Assembly: GCA_002682825.1 (NCBI GenBank)
Contig: NOKP01000025.1
Span: 129,746 to 193,745 of the forward strand
DNA length: 64,000 nucleotides
Reading direction: 5' to 3'
Origin: Neonectria sp. B-13
Lineage: Eukaryota; Ascomycota; Sordariomycetes; Hypocreales; Nectriaceae
Part shown: positions 1 through 11,769 of the stretch, one piece after another
Layout: the number at the start of each line of letters is the position of its first letter
Position numbering within the stretch: the stretch's first letter is position 1
Notes under the pieces: model-generated
Seen by the model: the letters and a program-made list of their open reading frames with translations, nothing else
The model's database searches: none
What the model was told of the DNA's origin: nothing
Translations under genes and position numbers: made by a program

Positions 1-2547
1 GGGCCCGTAGGTCATGGATCGATATCAGGTTTCTTGACCGTCCAGGTCGACGACGGCTAGTACCGGTGCCTGTGCCTGTGCCTGCTCCGGTTCCTCCACC
101 GCTAGACCGAATGGACCGGTCCTCACTCCATGTCTTCCTAAATTGGCGACTCGGATGATACCAAAGGCTGATCTTGTGCATCGACGTCGACTCGGAGTCG
201 CTGGATGATGATGAAGAGGACGAGCGAGAACCATCTGAGTTGGATTCGCCATCAGAACCTGAACCATCTTCGCCCATAAACCGTTGTCGAGGAGCGAGTT
301 CATGGGCAATCCTGCCAAAGCCTGCAAAGAAAGGTTCTCCCTTGGGGCGTTCCCTATATGCATCCAAGGTTGTGGTAAACAACGCCCTCGCCTTTTCTTC
401 TTTAGTAGGGAAGAAGCAGACCAGTCGACCGTTGTGGGAAAATCGAGCACCGCACGTCCTAGGTGGCGGCGGTATTATGGTTCGGTTTGGAGGGGCAAGG
501 GCAGTTTCTATATCAGTGTGCGGGATGAGTTCCTGGGACATTGAAGCCGAGCCGCCTGCCGGAATGTCCTCGTCTGATTCACTCGAACTTTCGTCGGCTA
601 ACGCATCGATGTCGTCATCTAGATCTCGAACGTTTTTGAAGAAGGTTGTACTGTTTTCGAGATCAACCTCACCCAGAAGATAGGTGAACGCCACTTCCAA
701 ACAATTTTGCTTCCTCTGCAAAAATTGGTCAGCGAGTTGGTGGATTTCGCGCTCGATCTTTTTGTGCACTCTTGTTGGCATGAAGGACGTCTTGTAAATT
801 TCGAATTTCGGCGCCTTTCCCTTGGGGTAACTGGTAGGGACGTCGATTTTGACCTTCACAAAGATCGTTTCCCCATGGGCTCCCCACGGTCCATTGAGCG
901 ACGCTTTCAGGGTCAAATTATCCATGTCGATGTTCTCCCACTTGACCTTGGGAAGTTGATGGCTGATGCGCAGGAGCTCCTCTTGGATAGTATCAGGCTC
1001 GCCCCATTCATCGTCTGGGTAGCCGTGGCCGAAAATTCCCGAGTCCTTGGATGGATGTCGCTTCGTATCTCCCGAGGACTTCCTCTTTGTCATGGTGATA
1101 CCCTTCATCCAGCCAATCTGAGACTGGTTTCGATCCATGGCCTTCCCCATGCCAACCTTAGCCTTCATGGATGGGCCTCGCCAGGCCACGCCCATACGAT
1201 GATTCGAGGTTGCAGCAGAGCGCATACCAATGGTGAGAGCACTCTGCTTGTAGTTGCTGCTTGGAGCACCGGGTCTGTGGTCACTCATTGTTGCCGCTTT
1301 CCGATCACGATTGGAGCTGTCGTCCACGGTGCGGAAGGTCTTATAGGTGGCACCCTTGCGAGTCAAGTTGATGCTGTCCGTCACATGCTTGCCTCGGGCA
1401 TGGCCGACAGCAGAGAGAACATGAGCATCGGCGCCCTGTAGCCTCAGTTCGTTGTCCGTGCCCCAGGACACAAGTTGGAACTCGCGTTCATCGATGCCTT
1501 CATCTGTGATGCCGCCACGGCTTCTCCAAAGGAACTCCTTTGCTTTGTGGTCTCCGTGGCCAGGGAACACAACAACCGGGTCGGTGGATGCACTAATATA
1601 CGATCCTTGGGGTCTTCTCACATCGTACAGATAAAGATCACCGGGTTCGTTCTGTGGCATAGCAAGAATTCCCTCCCCAAAAGGAGTGTGTCGCGCCCTC
1701 CATACTGGAAACCCGGTGTTGATGACATGTTCTGGTTGGTCGCCTTCGTCGCTGTAGTCCCAGAACTTGATGCTCTTATCAATGGAACATGAGACAATCA
1801 CGGTTGATCGGGTGCGGTTCCAGTCTAAGCCATAGATCTTGGAGTTGTGTGCTTTGATGGTTCTGAGGGGCTGGGATGTCCTCCGCTCGTCCCAGATATG
1901 CAGGAACTGGTCATGAGCGGAGGCAAGGATATGAGAGGCCTGACGGTTGTATTTGACTTGAGACGCTCCAGCAGACCAATCACAGAAGGTGAGAACAGGC
2001 TGCCGTGGTCTTCGGAGATCCCACGAATGAACGTAGCCGTCCACGGAACAGGTCGCCAGGAAGTCGGGATGGTGGGCGGACCAGTTGACGTCGGTGATGG
2101 CACGGCTGTGGCCTTGCAAGGAATGCTCGATGGCGCCTGCACTCGACTCCTCCCTGGAGTTGAGATTCCAAACGAGGGCGCGATGGTTGGCTGTAGACAC
2201 GATCCAGTAGTCGCGGGCGGCGAAAGGAGACCATTGTACATCAACGACGAGCCATGGCATACCGTGACTCCGAAGCCGTCTAGGCGGACTATACGGAGAG
2301 TCCAAGTCGATGATGGCAAGTCCATCGGGTCTGCGAAATGTCAGCTAGAGGACTCAATGAGACATCACCGGGCGGGTGTAACTGACGAAGCTAGGGCGAC
2401 ATCTCGCCCTGACGGGGCGATGGTGGCTGAGCCGACAATGCCCTCAACATGGATGGTGCCATCGACCTCGAAGCTTTCACTGTCTAGAGCAGACTTGATA
2501 GCCTTGCCTTTTTTGGGTTGGTCGGAGGGTTGGACAGAGGGGGACAT
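1..2547 (-). CDS. mtc5: WDR59/Mtc5-like SEA (GATOR2) complex subunit, C-terminus cut by window edge
   Basis: Exons read 2547..2387 and 2330..1; the intron 2386..2331 (56 nt) has donor GTCAGT, branch GCTGAC and acceptor CAG. About 830 residues are visible and the frame is still open at base 1, so the C-terminus lies outside the window. Residues about 50-400 form WD40 blades (short WSAHHPD, HSWDLR, HIWDERR, FWDYSD pieces). An RWD domain follows at about 490-600, then acidic and serine-rich linkers. WD40 followed by RWD is the WDR59/Mtc5 (Sea3) architecture, a vacuole-associated regulator of TORC1 signalling. A C-terminal RING-like domain, expected in the family, would be off the edge. The start at 2547 gives a short leader before the first blade. 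It is divergent from ubc13 with about 0.8 kb between starts. Family assignment is by architecture; the exact subunit name is inferred. Confidence 0.85.
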
Positions 2548-3364
2548 GGTGACGGCCGTGACAAGGAGCTGTCGCGATGCTCGTCAATCGTCATGTCGAA
2601 GCTCATGCGATGTCTGATGAGAATTTCCAGGGGCTATGGTGGAGGGCACGCGGCCATTGAAGGGCCCGGAGCTACCTGGTCATCTCAGAATTGCTTCCAA
2701 GCTATTATCCCGGTGCAGCGACGATTCGCCCGGGGCAGTGTTGCGGGTACGGATGGGTCAGCTTGAAATGGTTGAGGTCGCGACGTGAAGCTTGAGCTAC
2801 CTTGGGTACCTCAGGCTGGCAATCTCCTATCCAGGTGCCAGGGTCAGCCGATGCGCCCGGCTTCCAAGTGCTACTGCGAGGTACCGGGCTACCAGCCAGG
2901 TGATGAGTGCAGAGTACCACCCCTGCCAATTCAGGCGGGGTGGTACCTCCCCCGCCATCATGGGCATGGCACGGAACCTGCCGCGGCCTTATCGGGCGCA
3001 TACCGTGACAAGGCGAAACATGGAAATTCCGCCTTCCAACATCCCACCACCGCTTCAAGTCGCTATTTCTCCCCTCCTCTTGTCGTCTCACGGTCCTGGC
3101 TTGTTCATCTCTTGTCTCGTCTGAATTTCGCACGAACCGCATCTGCTCCGTCCGCTTGTCGCCCTCCCAACCGCAACTACTCCGCCCCACGACAGCACCT
3201 TGCAGGCTTGACTTTGTCCATATTGCCCCGCCCTGTTGAACGGGAACAGTCTCCAACTATTTGCACGCCTTAAACTACCAGCTTGCGCCTCGTGGGTTGC
3301 TTGTGATACCTTCCGCATAATTCCGCCTTCTCTTCAACTCCAACTACCTCACCGTATCGTCACG

Positions 3365-3987
3365 ATGTCTCTTCCAAAGCGCATCATCAAGGAGACGGAG
3401 CGGCTTATGGCCGAGCCGTAAGTCATCTTGCCAAGGGCTTCGAACCAAGACCCCTCCTTCTAACAGACGTCGGTTTCGCAGTGTTCCCGGTATCAGTGCT
3501 ATCCCCCACGAAGAGAACCTGCGCTACTTCGATGTCGAGATTCACGGCCCGGCCCAGTCGCCATACGAAGGTTCGCAACCACGGCCCGCATCATCATTGC
3601 CCTTCCATGACTGATCTTCCTAGGCGGTGTCTTCAAGCTCGAGCTATTCCTCCCCGACGACTACCCCATGACTCCCCCCAAGATTCGCTTCCTCACCAAG
3701 ATCTTCCACCCTAACGTCGATAAGCTGGGCCGTATCTGTCTGGATGTCCTGAAGAGTAGGTTCCATGGCCAAGACTTGCCATCACAACGTACAGATGCTA
3801 ACAGATGACTATAGACAACTGGTCGCCCGCCCTCCAGATCCGAACAATTCTCCTCTCGATCCAGGCCCTTCTTGGTGCCCCGAACCCTGACGATCCCCTC
3901 GCCGCCGACGTGGCCAAAAGCTGGAAGGAGAATGAGCAGGCCGCCATTGCAACTGCCAGGGAATGGACCGTAAAGTACGCTCAGTAA
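3365..3987 (+). CDS. ubc13: Ubiquitin-conjugating enzyme E2 Ubc13 (UBE2N type)
   Basis: Four exons: 3365..3417, 3482..3570, 3624..3755 and 3815..3987, giving 148 aa, the normal size of Ubc13. The whole protein is a UBC fold. The HPN motif is at residues 76-78 and the catalytic cysteine is Cys86 in GRICLDVL. The opening [14 protein letters not shown] and the Met-Thr in DDYPMTPPK are typical of Ubc13 rather than Ubc4/Ubc1. Ubc13 pairs with the Uev Mms2 to build Lys63-linked ubiquitin chains in post-replication repair. The introns are 64, 53 and 59 nt; the second has a less usual donor (GTTCGC), but the frame and the family sequence ([11 protein letters not shown]) require it. The first exon begins after a pyrimidine-rich leader. 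Confidence 0.96.
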
Positions 3988-4808
3988 TGAAGAAATCAAG
4001 AAATCATAACAAGAAACCAAATTCGACGACCTCAAGACAAGCAAGCATGAGCATCGCCGTGGGAGTTGAGGGCCGGTTTTGTGTCCGCATGAGTTGATAA
4101 TATTCGTCCTTGGAGGACTTTGCAGGTTATCATAGGTGTTCATTCTTAGAATTGAGAGCTTTATTGAACGAGAAGTCTGTCAGATTATGACGAGTGACTC
4201 TCATACCCCCTTCCAATACACTGATTCGGTCCAAATCTCAACCTCTTGATGCGAGTGTCTCCACCAACGCTCTCTGATTCGGGAACCAGATAGACAAAGT
4301 GAGCCCGGACAGCAGTTTCATGATTATCTGCTGCTTACTTTTAAGACGCATCAAGTCATGCTGTACACAACTTAGCAAACACACACAAGCACGTACCGCA
4401 TACTAACACCTTGTCACGCAAAGCTTGCATGCTCAAACAGATTCAGCTACTCTTTGTCTGCTTGATTAGGAACCATAAGACCAATATCCCATCAATGGAT
4501 CAGAGTAACATCCTAAAGTGAAGCACACTCCCTTAGGGCTCCCGGGTGATTCACCGTCTCCAGGAAACGCATATTAAAGATCGATCGCATCCCCTTCGAT
4601 CTCTGACTTCCTTTTTTCCTTTTTTCTTCTCCTTCTTTACGCTGGGCATCTCTCTCTTCCCCGCCCTCGAAGCTTCTTTGCTGAACTTGCCCAACAGGAG
4701 TTCCATCCTCTTTCAACTTGCCTGTCTCGCACAGTGGCTGAACAACAACCTCCCCCACAGGGACCCCGTTCTTCATATTTGCATCACAGAGACTCGCCAG
4801 TTTCCAAG
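3988..4808. other. Spacer: ubc13 3' region and promoter of the next gene
   Basis: No coding sequence is supported here. The distal part (about 4590-4680) is a strong pyrimidine-rich run of the kind found just upstream of transcription starts in filamentous ascomycetes, consistent with the promoter and leader of the gene starting at 4809. Confidence 0.5.
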
Positions 4809-6087
4809 ATGAATCCCTATCTTCCCAAGCGTCTTTCAGAGGCCATGCCTGCCTCCTCCAAGCGTCTTTCAGAGGCCAACCCTGCCCTATACCGGGTCCT
4901 TGAACAGTTTGGGGAGGACTCTCGAGTCAGCCTGGTCCTCCGGACTGCCATGCACTTCCCCCCTATTTGTGACACGATCCCATCCCACGTGGCTCTCATC
5001 AATGGCACAAATGGCGAGTCCCTTCGCCTTTGCGTTGCTGGACCCGGCGGTGAGGTATGTACTTGCTCCCTGTTCTGGCTGCATCCATCTACAGCCATCA
5101 CGCATATTTACTTGATCAACAAACAGCGCTAACTCTTCCCAGGGCTATGTCGTGGCTACACTCCCCGAGAGTGATATCGAGGAGGACAATCTCAGTCTTC
5201 AGCACATTATGTCCTTCTGCAAGAACATCGGAGACGTCCTTTGTCGCCTACCGCGCCCAATGTGGCAAGCTCTGGACAAAAACGAGCGCACACAAGTGCT
5301 TTTCATTGCCATCGTCCCTGTTCGAGCGGAATATTCCATTGACACTTTTATTTCTTGGCATGAAGACGTGCAGACGCTCGGCGTGGCGACCTGTATCCAG
5401 GATTTCCCAGACAACAAAGACTCAGTCAAGTCGCTCATGAACAAGAACTCTCAGAACGACGGGTCCACCCTCCAAAACAAACTCGACGAGCTCATCGACG
5501 AGTTCAAGACCTTCGTTCGTACTGTGGCCAGCAAAGAGGGACTCAAGGCCGATGGTAATTCCAATGCCTCCCGTCTTTCCGGAGGACCAATGCCGTCGAC
5601 CGACAAGGCGAGTTCGAGCAAGCCGGGCTACACGTTGCCGGATTGGGGTCGCCGTTCTCCTACCCAGACCAACCGCCCACCCACTCCACAAACGCCTCCC
5701 ACCCCGAGAGACCCCTGGGATACCGTCAGTGAGGACCCTTTCTCGGACTGCCAGACCCAGGCCAAGAACTCCAAGGCGCGCGAGAATTGGAACAGCGGTA
5801 TGAGATCGTGGGGCGGTGCCCCGGCGGCCTCTTCAGATCAGAATGGGGCTGGTATCAAAGGCAAGGCTAAACGCACAGAAGCCCGTACAGTCAAATGGGC
5901 TTCATGGGACACTTCCGATGAAGAACTTGACGGTCCCACCGAAAATGGTCCAGCTGGTTCTGCTTGGCCAACAGCATCCAATGGAAAGAAGGAGTCCCGG
6001 GCTGAGAAAGAAATCGGCTCTCCCAAGGGGCGCTTTAAGTCAGGCTGGGGCGTTTTGGGTGCTTCGCCATGCAACCTCGGTTGGTAA
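4809..6087 (+). CDS. Unrecognised two-exon protein, 396 aa
   Basis: Exons 4809..5054 and 5143..6087. The intron (88 nt) has donor GTATGT, branch GCTAAC and acceptor CAG and joins GPGGE to GYVVATLP in frame. I do not recognise the family. Residues about 20-200 look like one folded alpha/beta region with hydrophobic alternation. A helical stretch around 215-240 (KLDELIDEFKTF) follows, and the last 150 residues are Ser/Pro/Asp-rich and probably disordered. The N-terminus carries an 11-residue tandem duplication (SKRLSEA-type, 33-nt unit starting at 4825 and 4858). No signal peptide or membrane segment is visible. No function is proposed. Confidence 0.8.
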
Positions 6088-6268
6088 ACCAGTACTCATT
6101 GGGACTTGATACCGACATGGAAGATCTGCGGGTGTGTCCAAGTCGACTCCTCGCTGTCCCACATCTATTGGCTGGAATATCCACGACAACTGGTGAACAA
6201 AATTGGAGAGGTAGAGAAGTCAGATTAAACAAACAAAAGTTATGCTTTCATCATGTCCAAGTCTCGCA

Positions 6269-7393
6269 TCATCGTAGAATCCATCTCAACCCGTCAACCA
6301 TCTTCTTCTCGGCTTCCAGTGCTTGAGGCAACTGAGGTGCCTTCAACCAAAACGTATGTGGCCATCCCTTCTCGAATTCCACTTCAACCTCCACTCCTGC
6401 ATCTTTCAAGATCATCGCGTAACAAAGCCCATCTGAGTATAAGGTATCATTGGTTGCCAGCTGGATCCAAGTACGTGGGAGGCCCCGTAGTTCCTCCTCT
6501 GTGGCTTCCAGGGGAAGCTTCTCAAGGCCGTCCCGAGGGATGTCTCTTTGCAAGCCACCGTTCAAGAAGGTAATGAACGAGGGCGACATACTAGTGTAGT
6601 ACCAGTGGAGTCTCTCCGGAATGTATTTGATGCCACTTAGTCCGTCGGCTGTGACGGGGCATCGGAGCAAAACGCCGTGAAGAGTGTCCTTGGATGCCAC
6701 TTGTGACACCGCAGTTGCCATTTGCCCGCCGCTTGAGCTTCCAGCAATGATATTCTTCGCAGTCTCGCTTCGAAGTGCTTTGAACCCATCCAAAGAATCA
6801 GACAGGCACATGGTCGCCGGCCAAGAAGGCATGAGCCGATATCCGATAGAGTACAAACGGACTCGGCCCACGCCAGACTTGACGAGGTGCCGACACGAAA
6901 GCTCCTCACTGTCAGCCTCGCCCACACGTAAACCACCGCCGTGATAGTATATGATGACTATCTCCGGCTCCTGGCCCTGATGTTCAGTGAGGTCCAGCTG
7001 AAGAACAGGAACCTCAAACCCGTCAACCGAAGACGGGATAGTGAATTCCTTCTTGTCGACCCCTTGGGATAACTCGTAATCACGAGCTCCAGGCGCCATC
7101 ATCTGAGCATGAGAATCACGACACTCTTGGGCGTAGATTGGCTGTCTTTCGAGGACCGAGCTGAACACTCGTGGTACGCGGCGCTTCAACTCCTCTTCGC
7201 ACTCCAGCCAGGCGGGATGCAACTCAGGCGCCTTTTCGAAGGCCCACGCCTTTAGATCGGGGTCGGGGAACATCGGGAAAAATTGCAGCGAGTTTTTCCA
7301 GAAGTATTGAGATTCTCTTAAACTCTTGTTCCGAGACAATTCAAGTTTATAAGTGAGGTGAGAATGACCGAGTGACATGGGCGTAGACCTCAT
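6269..7393 (-). CDS. Alpha/beta hydrolase fold-3 esterase
   Basis: Intronless, 374 aa. It shows the hormone-sensitive-lipase type signature: an oxyanion-hole HGGG at residues 151-154, a nucleophile elbow GSSSG at 218-222 (Ser220), a candidate acid Asp316 in NDTLYSDG, and His346 in GWPHTFW. These four elements in this order and spacing define the alpha/beta hydrolase_3 (carboxylesterase/arylesterase) group. The substrate cannot be told from the sequence. There is no signal peptide, so the enzyme is probably cytosolic. The start could instead be Met6 (MSLGHS); the first methionine was taken because it follows a short upstream stop. It is convergent with the gene ending at 6087, with under 200 nt between stops. 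Confidence 0.88.
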   Translation of the reverse strand: MRSTPMSLGHSHLTYKLELSRNKSLRESQYFWKNSLQFFPMFPDPDLKAWAFEKAPELHPAWLECEEELKRRVPRVFSSVLERQPIYAQECRDSHAQMMAPGARDYELSQGVDKKEFTIPSSVDGFEVPVLQLDLTEHQGQEPEIVIIYYHGGGLRVGEADSEELSCRHLVKSGVGRVRLYSIGYRLMPSWPATMCLSDSLDGFKALRSETAKNIIAGSSSGGQMATAVSQVASKDTLHGVLLRCPVTADGLSGIKYIPERLHWYYTSMSPSFITFLNGGLQRDIPRDGLEKLPLEATEEELRGLPRTWIQLATNDTLYSDGLCYAMILKDAGVEVEVEFEKGWPHTFWLKAPQLPQALEAEKKMVDGLRWILR

Positions 7394-8521
7394 TCAGCCT
7401 GAAGACATCTCCACACGTGACTGATCCTTGCCTCCGTCGGGGGATCCGTGTATGTAAATAAAATTAAACTAAACCTAGGTATACAAGGCTTTAGCTCACG
7501 GAACTGCTCGTCATCTTTCTTTAGTTTGAATCAAATCTGAGTCAGGTTTGACTGCGAATTTGCAACATTCAGTCGATCAGAAAGTATGCAATTAAGTGAA
7601 TCACTAGTTCACGGTGCCAGACTATAACTATAAAACCGATACTCACATACGAGACGCTTTTAGAGTAAAACATAGCCTACCAGACCTAATTCCCTACGGC
7701 CAGACTGCATATTGTTCACTCTGAGCACGAGAACCTTCGGCATCAAAATTCAAGGGGTAGTCGGGTAAGTATACAGGGTAGGCAATTAGCCAACAAAATT
7801 GGCGACGAGGATTCATTTATACCATGCTTGTGACGTCGCCTTACATACGATATAGTCTTAAGTACGGATCTAAGACAGAAAGGAGCTGTTCCAATACAAC
7901 AGGTCGAAATTGCTGAAGAGAAGGGTCCGTACCTAGGTAGATGGAGGAGTCGACGGAACCGCCGAGCATGGATGACATTCGGAGATATATTCAACTCGGC
8001 CGAGCGGATATTTGTGGAACTAATTTTCCAGTCTTCGTATCAATAAAGTCATCATTCATCTAGGTCGCTAGGGTATATTCCAAAAAACGCATATCTATTA
8101 GCCCATAGTAATAGGTTGACTGTCCTGCTACGTCGAGCTCTGCCCAGACCGGGTTGCAAGGGCAATGGTGGTTACTGAGAAAACGACCATTCTGGAAGAC
8201 TAAGTAAGACATAGTTGCACAGAGGCCGAGTGGGATAAAAAGAGATCGCCTTGATGGGAGGGCGCTTTGATCAGGTAAGTCTTGACAACTGTCATCAGTG
8301 GGCAGTGCAGCATTCCATGTTCCTTCGGCATTTGCTTCCTTCCTCGCAAAATCACATAATTATAACATTTGGCATTCGTTTGAGACGGGCGGTTTGAAGC
8401 ACAGAGGGAAACTCGTAGATGATGATTGGGTATGAGGAAAACCTGGGTTCTGCCTCGGGTTCTCGTATCTACAATGCTAGAGTACACAAAGCGAAGCCGG
8501 AAAAGGGAAGTCGCCAGTCGA
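7394..8521. other. Intergenic spacer of 1.1 kb
   Basis: No supported gene on either strand. It is locally A/T-rich (about 7440-7640) and contains words of the CCTAGGTA type near 7472 and 7930. It holds the promoter of the hydrolase and the 3' region of atp7. Confidence 0.5.
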
Positions 8522-9267
8522 TTAAACCATAGCCAGGTCGCCGAACTTCTCCTGTAGTGTGTGTTAGAATCAGTAGCATCCATTGAAGTCGGGCAACGTA
8601 CCTTGTAACCCGGCACCATCCATCGGCCCTTGGAAACGAGCTGAGCGGTCTTCTCGTCGATCGACTTCTCGGCAGCGGCAACCTCGTCCTAGAAAGTGTG
8701 AGTATCGCCTCAAACGGATCGCACACGGCAGCACATACGACAGTGAGGTCCTCGAAGGGTCGGGCCGTCTCAATGTTCTTCAGGGTGGCGGCGAGGTCCT
8801 TGAGCTCCAGGTCAACGGCCTGCTTGGTAGCCTCGGCGTTCTTCACGGCCTCGGCCTCGAAGGCGTCGATGGCCTTGATCTGTCGGGAGACATCGTAGGT
8901 AACGGGCTTGAAGGCAGCGAATCGCTTCTCGATCTCGGAGATGACGGCCTGGTTCTTGAGGGTGGACTTGTAGGCGGCGAAGTCGACGGTGGTGGGCTGC
9001 TCAGAGAGCGCCTGGAGCTTGCGGCGGACGTCCTCGTTGCGCTTCTTGAAGGCCTGGAGGGAGGCAACGGTCTGGCCGCGAAGGCCCAGCGAGCTGGTGA
9101 CCTTGGTCCAGTCGAGCTTGAGAGCTGCGCTTCGCTGTCGGCAAGGAGAAAATTAGCTCATGGCTTCGGGAGTCGTGCGGGAGCGCGTTCGGGGGCCGGC
9201 GCAGCGATTGAAGGGGTCTGTTATCAATTCCACGCGCCAATTGATGAATTGAACTTACAGTCGCCAT
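8522..9267 (-). CDS. atp7: Mitochondrial F1Fo ATP synthase subunit d (peripheral stalk)
   Basis: Four exons: 9267..9259, 9134..8739, 8688..8602 and 8551..8522, coding for 173 aa, close to the 174 aa of the yeast subunit. The first exon codes only MAT and is joined by a 124-nt intron to [12 protein letters not shown], the start of the conserved part. The body is helical and charged ([42 protein letters not shown]). The C-terminus is [16 protein letters not shown]. Subunit d is part of the peripheral stalk that holds the F1 head against rotation. The two last introns are both 50 nt. The tiny first exon would be missed by most ORF-based calls; it rests on ATG-GTAAGT spacing and frame. Confidence 0.94.
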
Positions 9268-9758
9268 TTTGAAGAGGATTGCGGTATGGAGGGAGCGGAG
9301 AGGTTGATCTTGATTGATGTTGATTGACTGGGTTTGCCGAACTTCGCCAGGGAACAACCGGACGCTAGGAGATCACGTGACGGTGCTGGGAATCCGCGAA
9401 CGGCGCCCTCCACTCGGAACCCCTCAATGGGTGATGGATGTCTGCGGGGGAGCTGGATGGAAACGCCGCAGTCGTAAAAAGACAAGTTAATTGTCTCAGA
9501 ATCGTTCAAGAGATAGGCAGCGTAGTTTACGAGTAATAAAATAAGCTGGAGCATCGAGGTTCACTTCAAGCAACACAAGAAAGAATACTGCGTGGCGACG
9601 ATGAAAGGCGGGGGAGAGCAATGTTTACGGACGGAGGGAGTTCTTTCCCTTCAATTGATTCCATTAATTGGCATCAACTCCTTTTCGAGGACCGGGAACG
9701 GTTTGCCCAGGACTAATACAGTTTTGTAGAATGTATCATGCAGCCCTTTGTTTCATGC
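9268..9758. other. Spacer between atp7 and egd2
   Basis: This stretch (491 nt) contains no supported gene. It is the upstream region of atp7 and the 3' region of egd2, with short A/T-rich runs around 9480-9545. Confidence 0.45.
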
Positions 9759-10532
9759 CTAGATACTCAAAGCCATGATGGAGTTGACGATATCATTATC
9801 GTTCTCCTTCAGAGCCTTGACAGCCTTTTTGCGACTGACATTGGCTTGGGTCATGACCAGCTCAATGTCTTTGTCTTCCAGATCGTCGGCATCCTCCTCG
9901 TCCTCGCTTTCGGAGTCCTCATCATCATCATCGTCGTCGTCATCGTCGTCATCCTCCTTCTTGGCCTCGGCAGCCTCGACAGCCTTGCTGGGCTCGCCGT
10001 GGTTGTGGCCAGAGTGGTCCTCGGCACCGGAGGCGGCGAGCTGAGCGGCGGCGGCTTGTTGGGCGGCAGCGTTGACGTCCTCGATCTTGGCCTCGCCAAA
10101 CACACTATACAGAGTCAGATGGGGTACCAGGTGGTGATGGGTCGACGCTACTCACATGTAGGTATTGCTGTTGGGGGACTTGTAGACCTCGGGGTTGTTG
10201 ATGACGAAGAGGATCTGCGGATAGACGTTCAGCATGGTGCTCTCTCTCTCTCTCTCTCAGGTCCGCGGCCGTTGCCGCGGGTCAGTCCAACTCACGTTCT
10301 TGGGGCGGCGGAGGGTGACACGGGTGATGCCAGGGACACGGGTAAGGTGTAGCTTCTCGATGGCCTTGCGAGCCTTCTTCTCGTTGCGGTTGTGGATCAC
10401 GGCGGAGGAGCCGGCAGGGAGGTTGCCCTCGACCTCCTCGACCTCGGACTCGTCGCTGCTGTCACCATGGTCCTGGACGGTGACCTTCTTAGGCTCCTCG
10501 TCGGGAAGCTCCTCAACTCTGGGGTTCGACAT
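9759..10532 (-). CDS. egd2: Nascent polypeptide-associated complex subunit alpha
   Basis: Exons 10532..10296, 10214..10156 and 10104..9759, giving 213 aa. After an acidic leader (residues 1-45) comes the NAC domain, with the basic ribosome-contact region [12 protein letters not shown], then [10 protein letters not shown] and [13 protein letters not shown], and the beta-strand [12 protein letters not shown] long Asp/Glu run follows at about 150-175. A C-terminal UBA domain contains the family motif [22 protein letters not shown]-alpha binds emerging chains at the ribosome with the beta subunit. Intron 1 (81 nt) contains a (GA)n run on the coding strand; intron 2 is 51 nt. A leader intron of about 130 nt ending about 10538 and starting at 10667 (GTGAGT, branch CTAAC) is likely. 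Confidence 0.96.
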
Positions 10533-10537
10533 TTTTG

Positions 10538-10667
10538 CTGCTGGTGTGGGTGCGAATGTTAGTAACAGACCAATTCCTTCACGATGGTTTTCTGGCCGTA
10601 ATTTCGCCCCAACACCAAAACCGAGGACGGGGCGGACTGAAATTCAAAATTACAGCTGCGTACTCAC
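10538..10667 (-). other. Probable 5'-leader intron of egd2
   Basis: On the minus strand, GTGAGT at 10667, branch TACTAAC near 10560 and acceptor CAG at 10540..10538 (or the overlapping CAG 3 nt upstream) frame an intron that ends a few bases before the ATG. It is inferred from splice signals only. Confidence 0.55.
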
Positions 10668-11166
10668 ATTTTTGTTGGTCCCAGGTAATCTGTTTGCTGC
10701 CAAGTATCACTCGTCGTCGTCGTCGTTTTGTGATTCAAGATCGCACAGCGAAATTCTAGGGCTTGGTGGGAGGTGGGAACTAAACTCCATTAGGTAATCA
10801 AGATTTCTGGGCATGCGGAAGTCTGGGGGATCAACGACGCAACTCAGCTGCAGGATGGCAGGATAACGGGGAAAGTTGCAAGGTCATAGGTCTGGCGGGT
10901 ATTTGTTTATATTTTTTGACTACACTTCACAACGATCCATAGTTTTGATGCTCCTTATGCTTTGAATTCAACCTGATCTCAGGAAATCCGTATTGACCCC
11001 GTTCATCTTGACGACGAAATGCGACATACAGCCTTCCAGAACCGGAGCAAAAGGGAATCCCAGCAGCTTCTATGCCGCCGTCATACGTTTCCTCGTCCCG
11101 TTCCGTGCCTCTTGATCTAATCCCGGCCTGCAAAGCACCTCCGTGACTCCAGCGTTAATGATCCAT
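10668..11166. other. Promoter region of egd2 and 3' region of rpl14
   Basis: No coding sequence is supported. It lies between the leader of egd2 and the stop codon of rpl14, both on the minus strand. Confidence 0.45.
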
Positions 11167-11665
11167 TTATGCGGAGGCCTTGATTTTGGCCAGAGCCTTG
11201 CGCTCCTCGAAACGGCGCTGCTTCTTGAGTCGGAGGACCTTGAATCGGTCGAAGTCGGTAAGACCCTTCCTCCGCTCGATCTGATCGCGCTTCTTGGCCC
11301 AGTTGGTCTGCTCCCACTTGCTGTCGATCTCGGACGCCTCCCAGAGCTTTCGGACGGCACCGGTTCGGGAGCCGCGGTTCAGGCCCTCAACAATGAGAGA
11401 GGACAGGAGAACCTTGCTGAGGGGGACGGATTGTCGGGGGACGGAGAGCTTGGGGTTCGAGGAAGGACCGTCAACGAGAACCTGATATCGAGTCAACATT
11501 TGCGCCCACGAAACTGGAAGAGATGCCGGAACGTACTCGCTTGTGGTCGATAATCTCGACAATCGTGGCCAGGCGGCCGTCGAAGGGGTGGTCGCCGTTG
11601 ATAACAACGACGCGGCCGACCTCAACGAGGCGCCAGTTCGAACCCTCAATAGTTGCGTCGCCCAT
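11167..11665 (-). CDS. rpl14: 60S ribosomal protein L14 (eL14)
   Basis: Exons 11665..11537 and 11481..11167, coding for 147 aa. The N-terminal KOW/SH3-like part reads [13 protein letters not shown] then [19 protein letters not shown]. The intron of 55 nt follows, then VLVDGPSS, and a basic C-terminal helical part with [19 protein letters not shown]. Both are diagnostic of eL14. It is a cytosolic large-subunit component. The start is fixed by the conserved opening and by a leader intron whose acceptor lies 12 nt upstream of the ATG. The lysine-rich tail ending in IKASA is in the usual place. Confidence 0.96.
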
Positions 11666-11677
11666 TGTGACGGTGAT

Positions 11678-11769
11678 CTAGCAGGATATCCGGTCAGTCG
11701 CAAGTTCCAAGGTCGCGTGCAGTGATTGTTCAAATGCAACTGCAATCGGGGGTATCGGTGGGTTCATAC
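11678..11769 (-). other. Probable 5'-leader intron of rpl14
   Basis: On the minus strand the donor GTATGA at 11769, branch ACTGAC and acceptor CTAG at 11680..11678 define a 92-nt intron just ahead of the ATG. Leader introns are common in fungal ribosomal protein genes. It is inferred from signals only. Confidence 0.6.

Noticed and set aside
707..1441. Long plus-strand open frame
   Set aside because: It is the antisense shadow of the WDR59-like gene, whose minus-strand frame has clear WD40 and RWD sequence.
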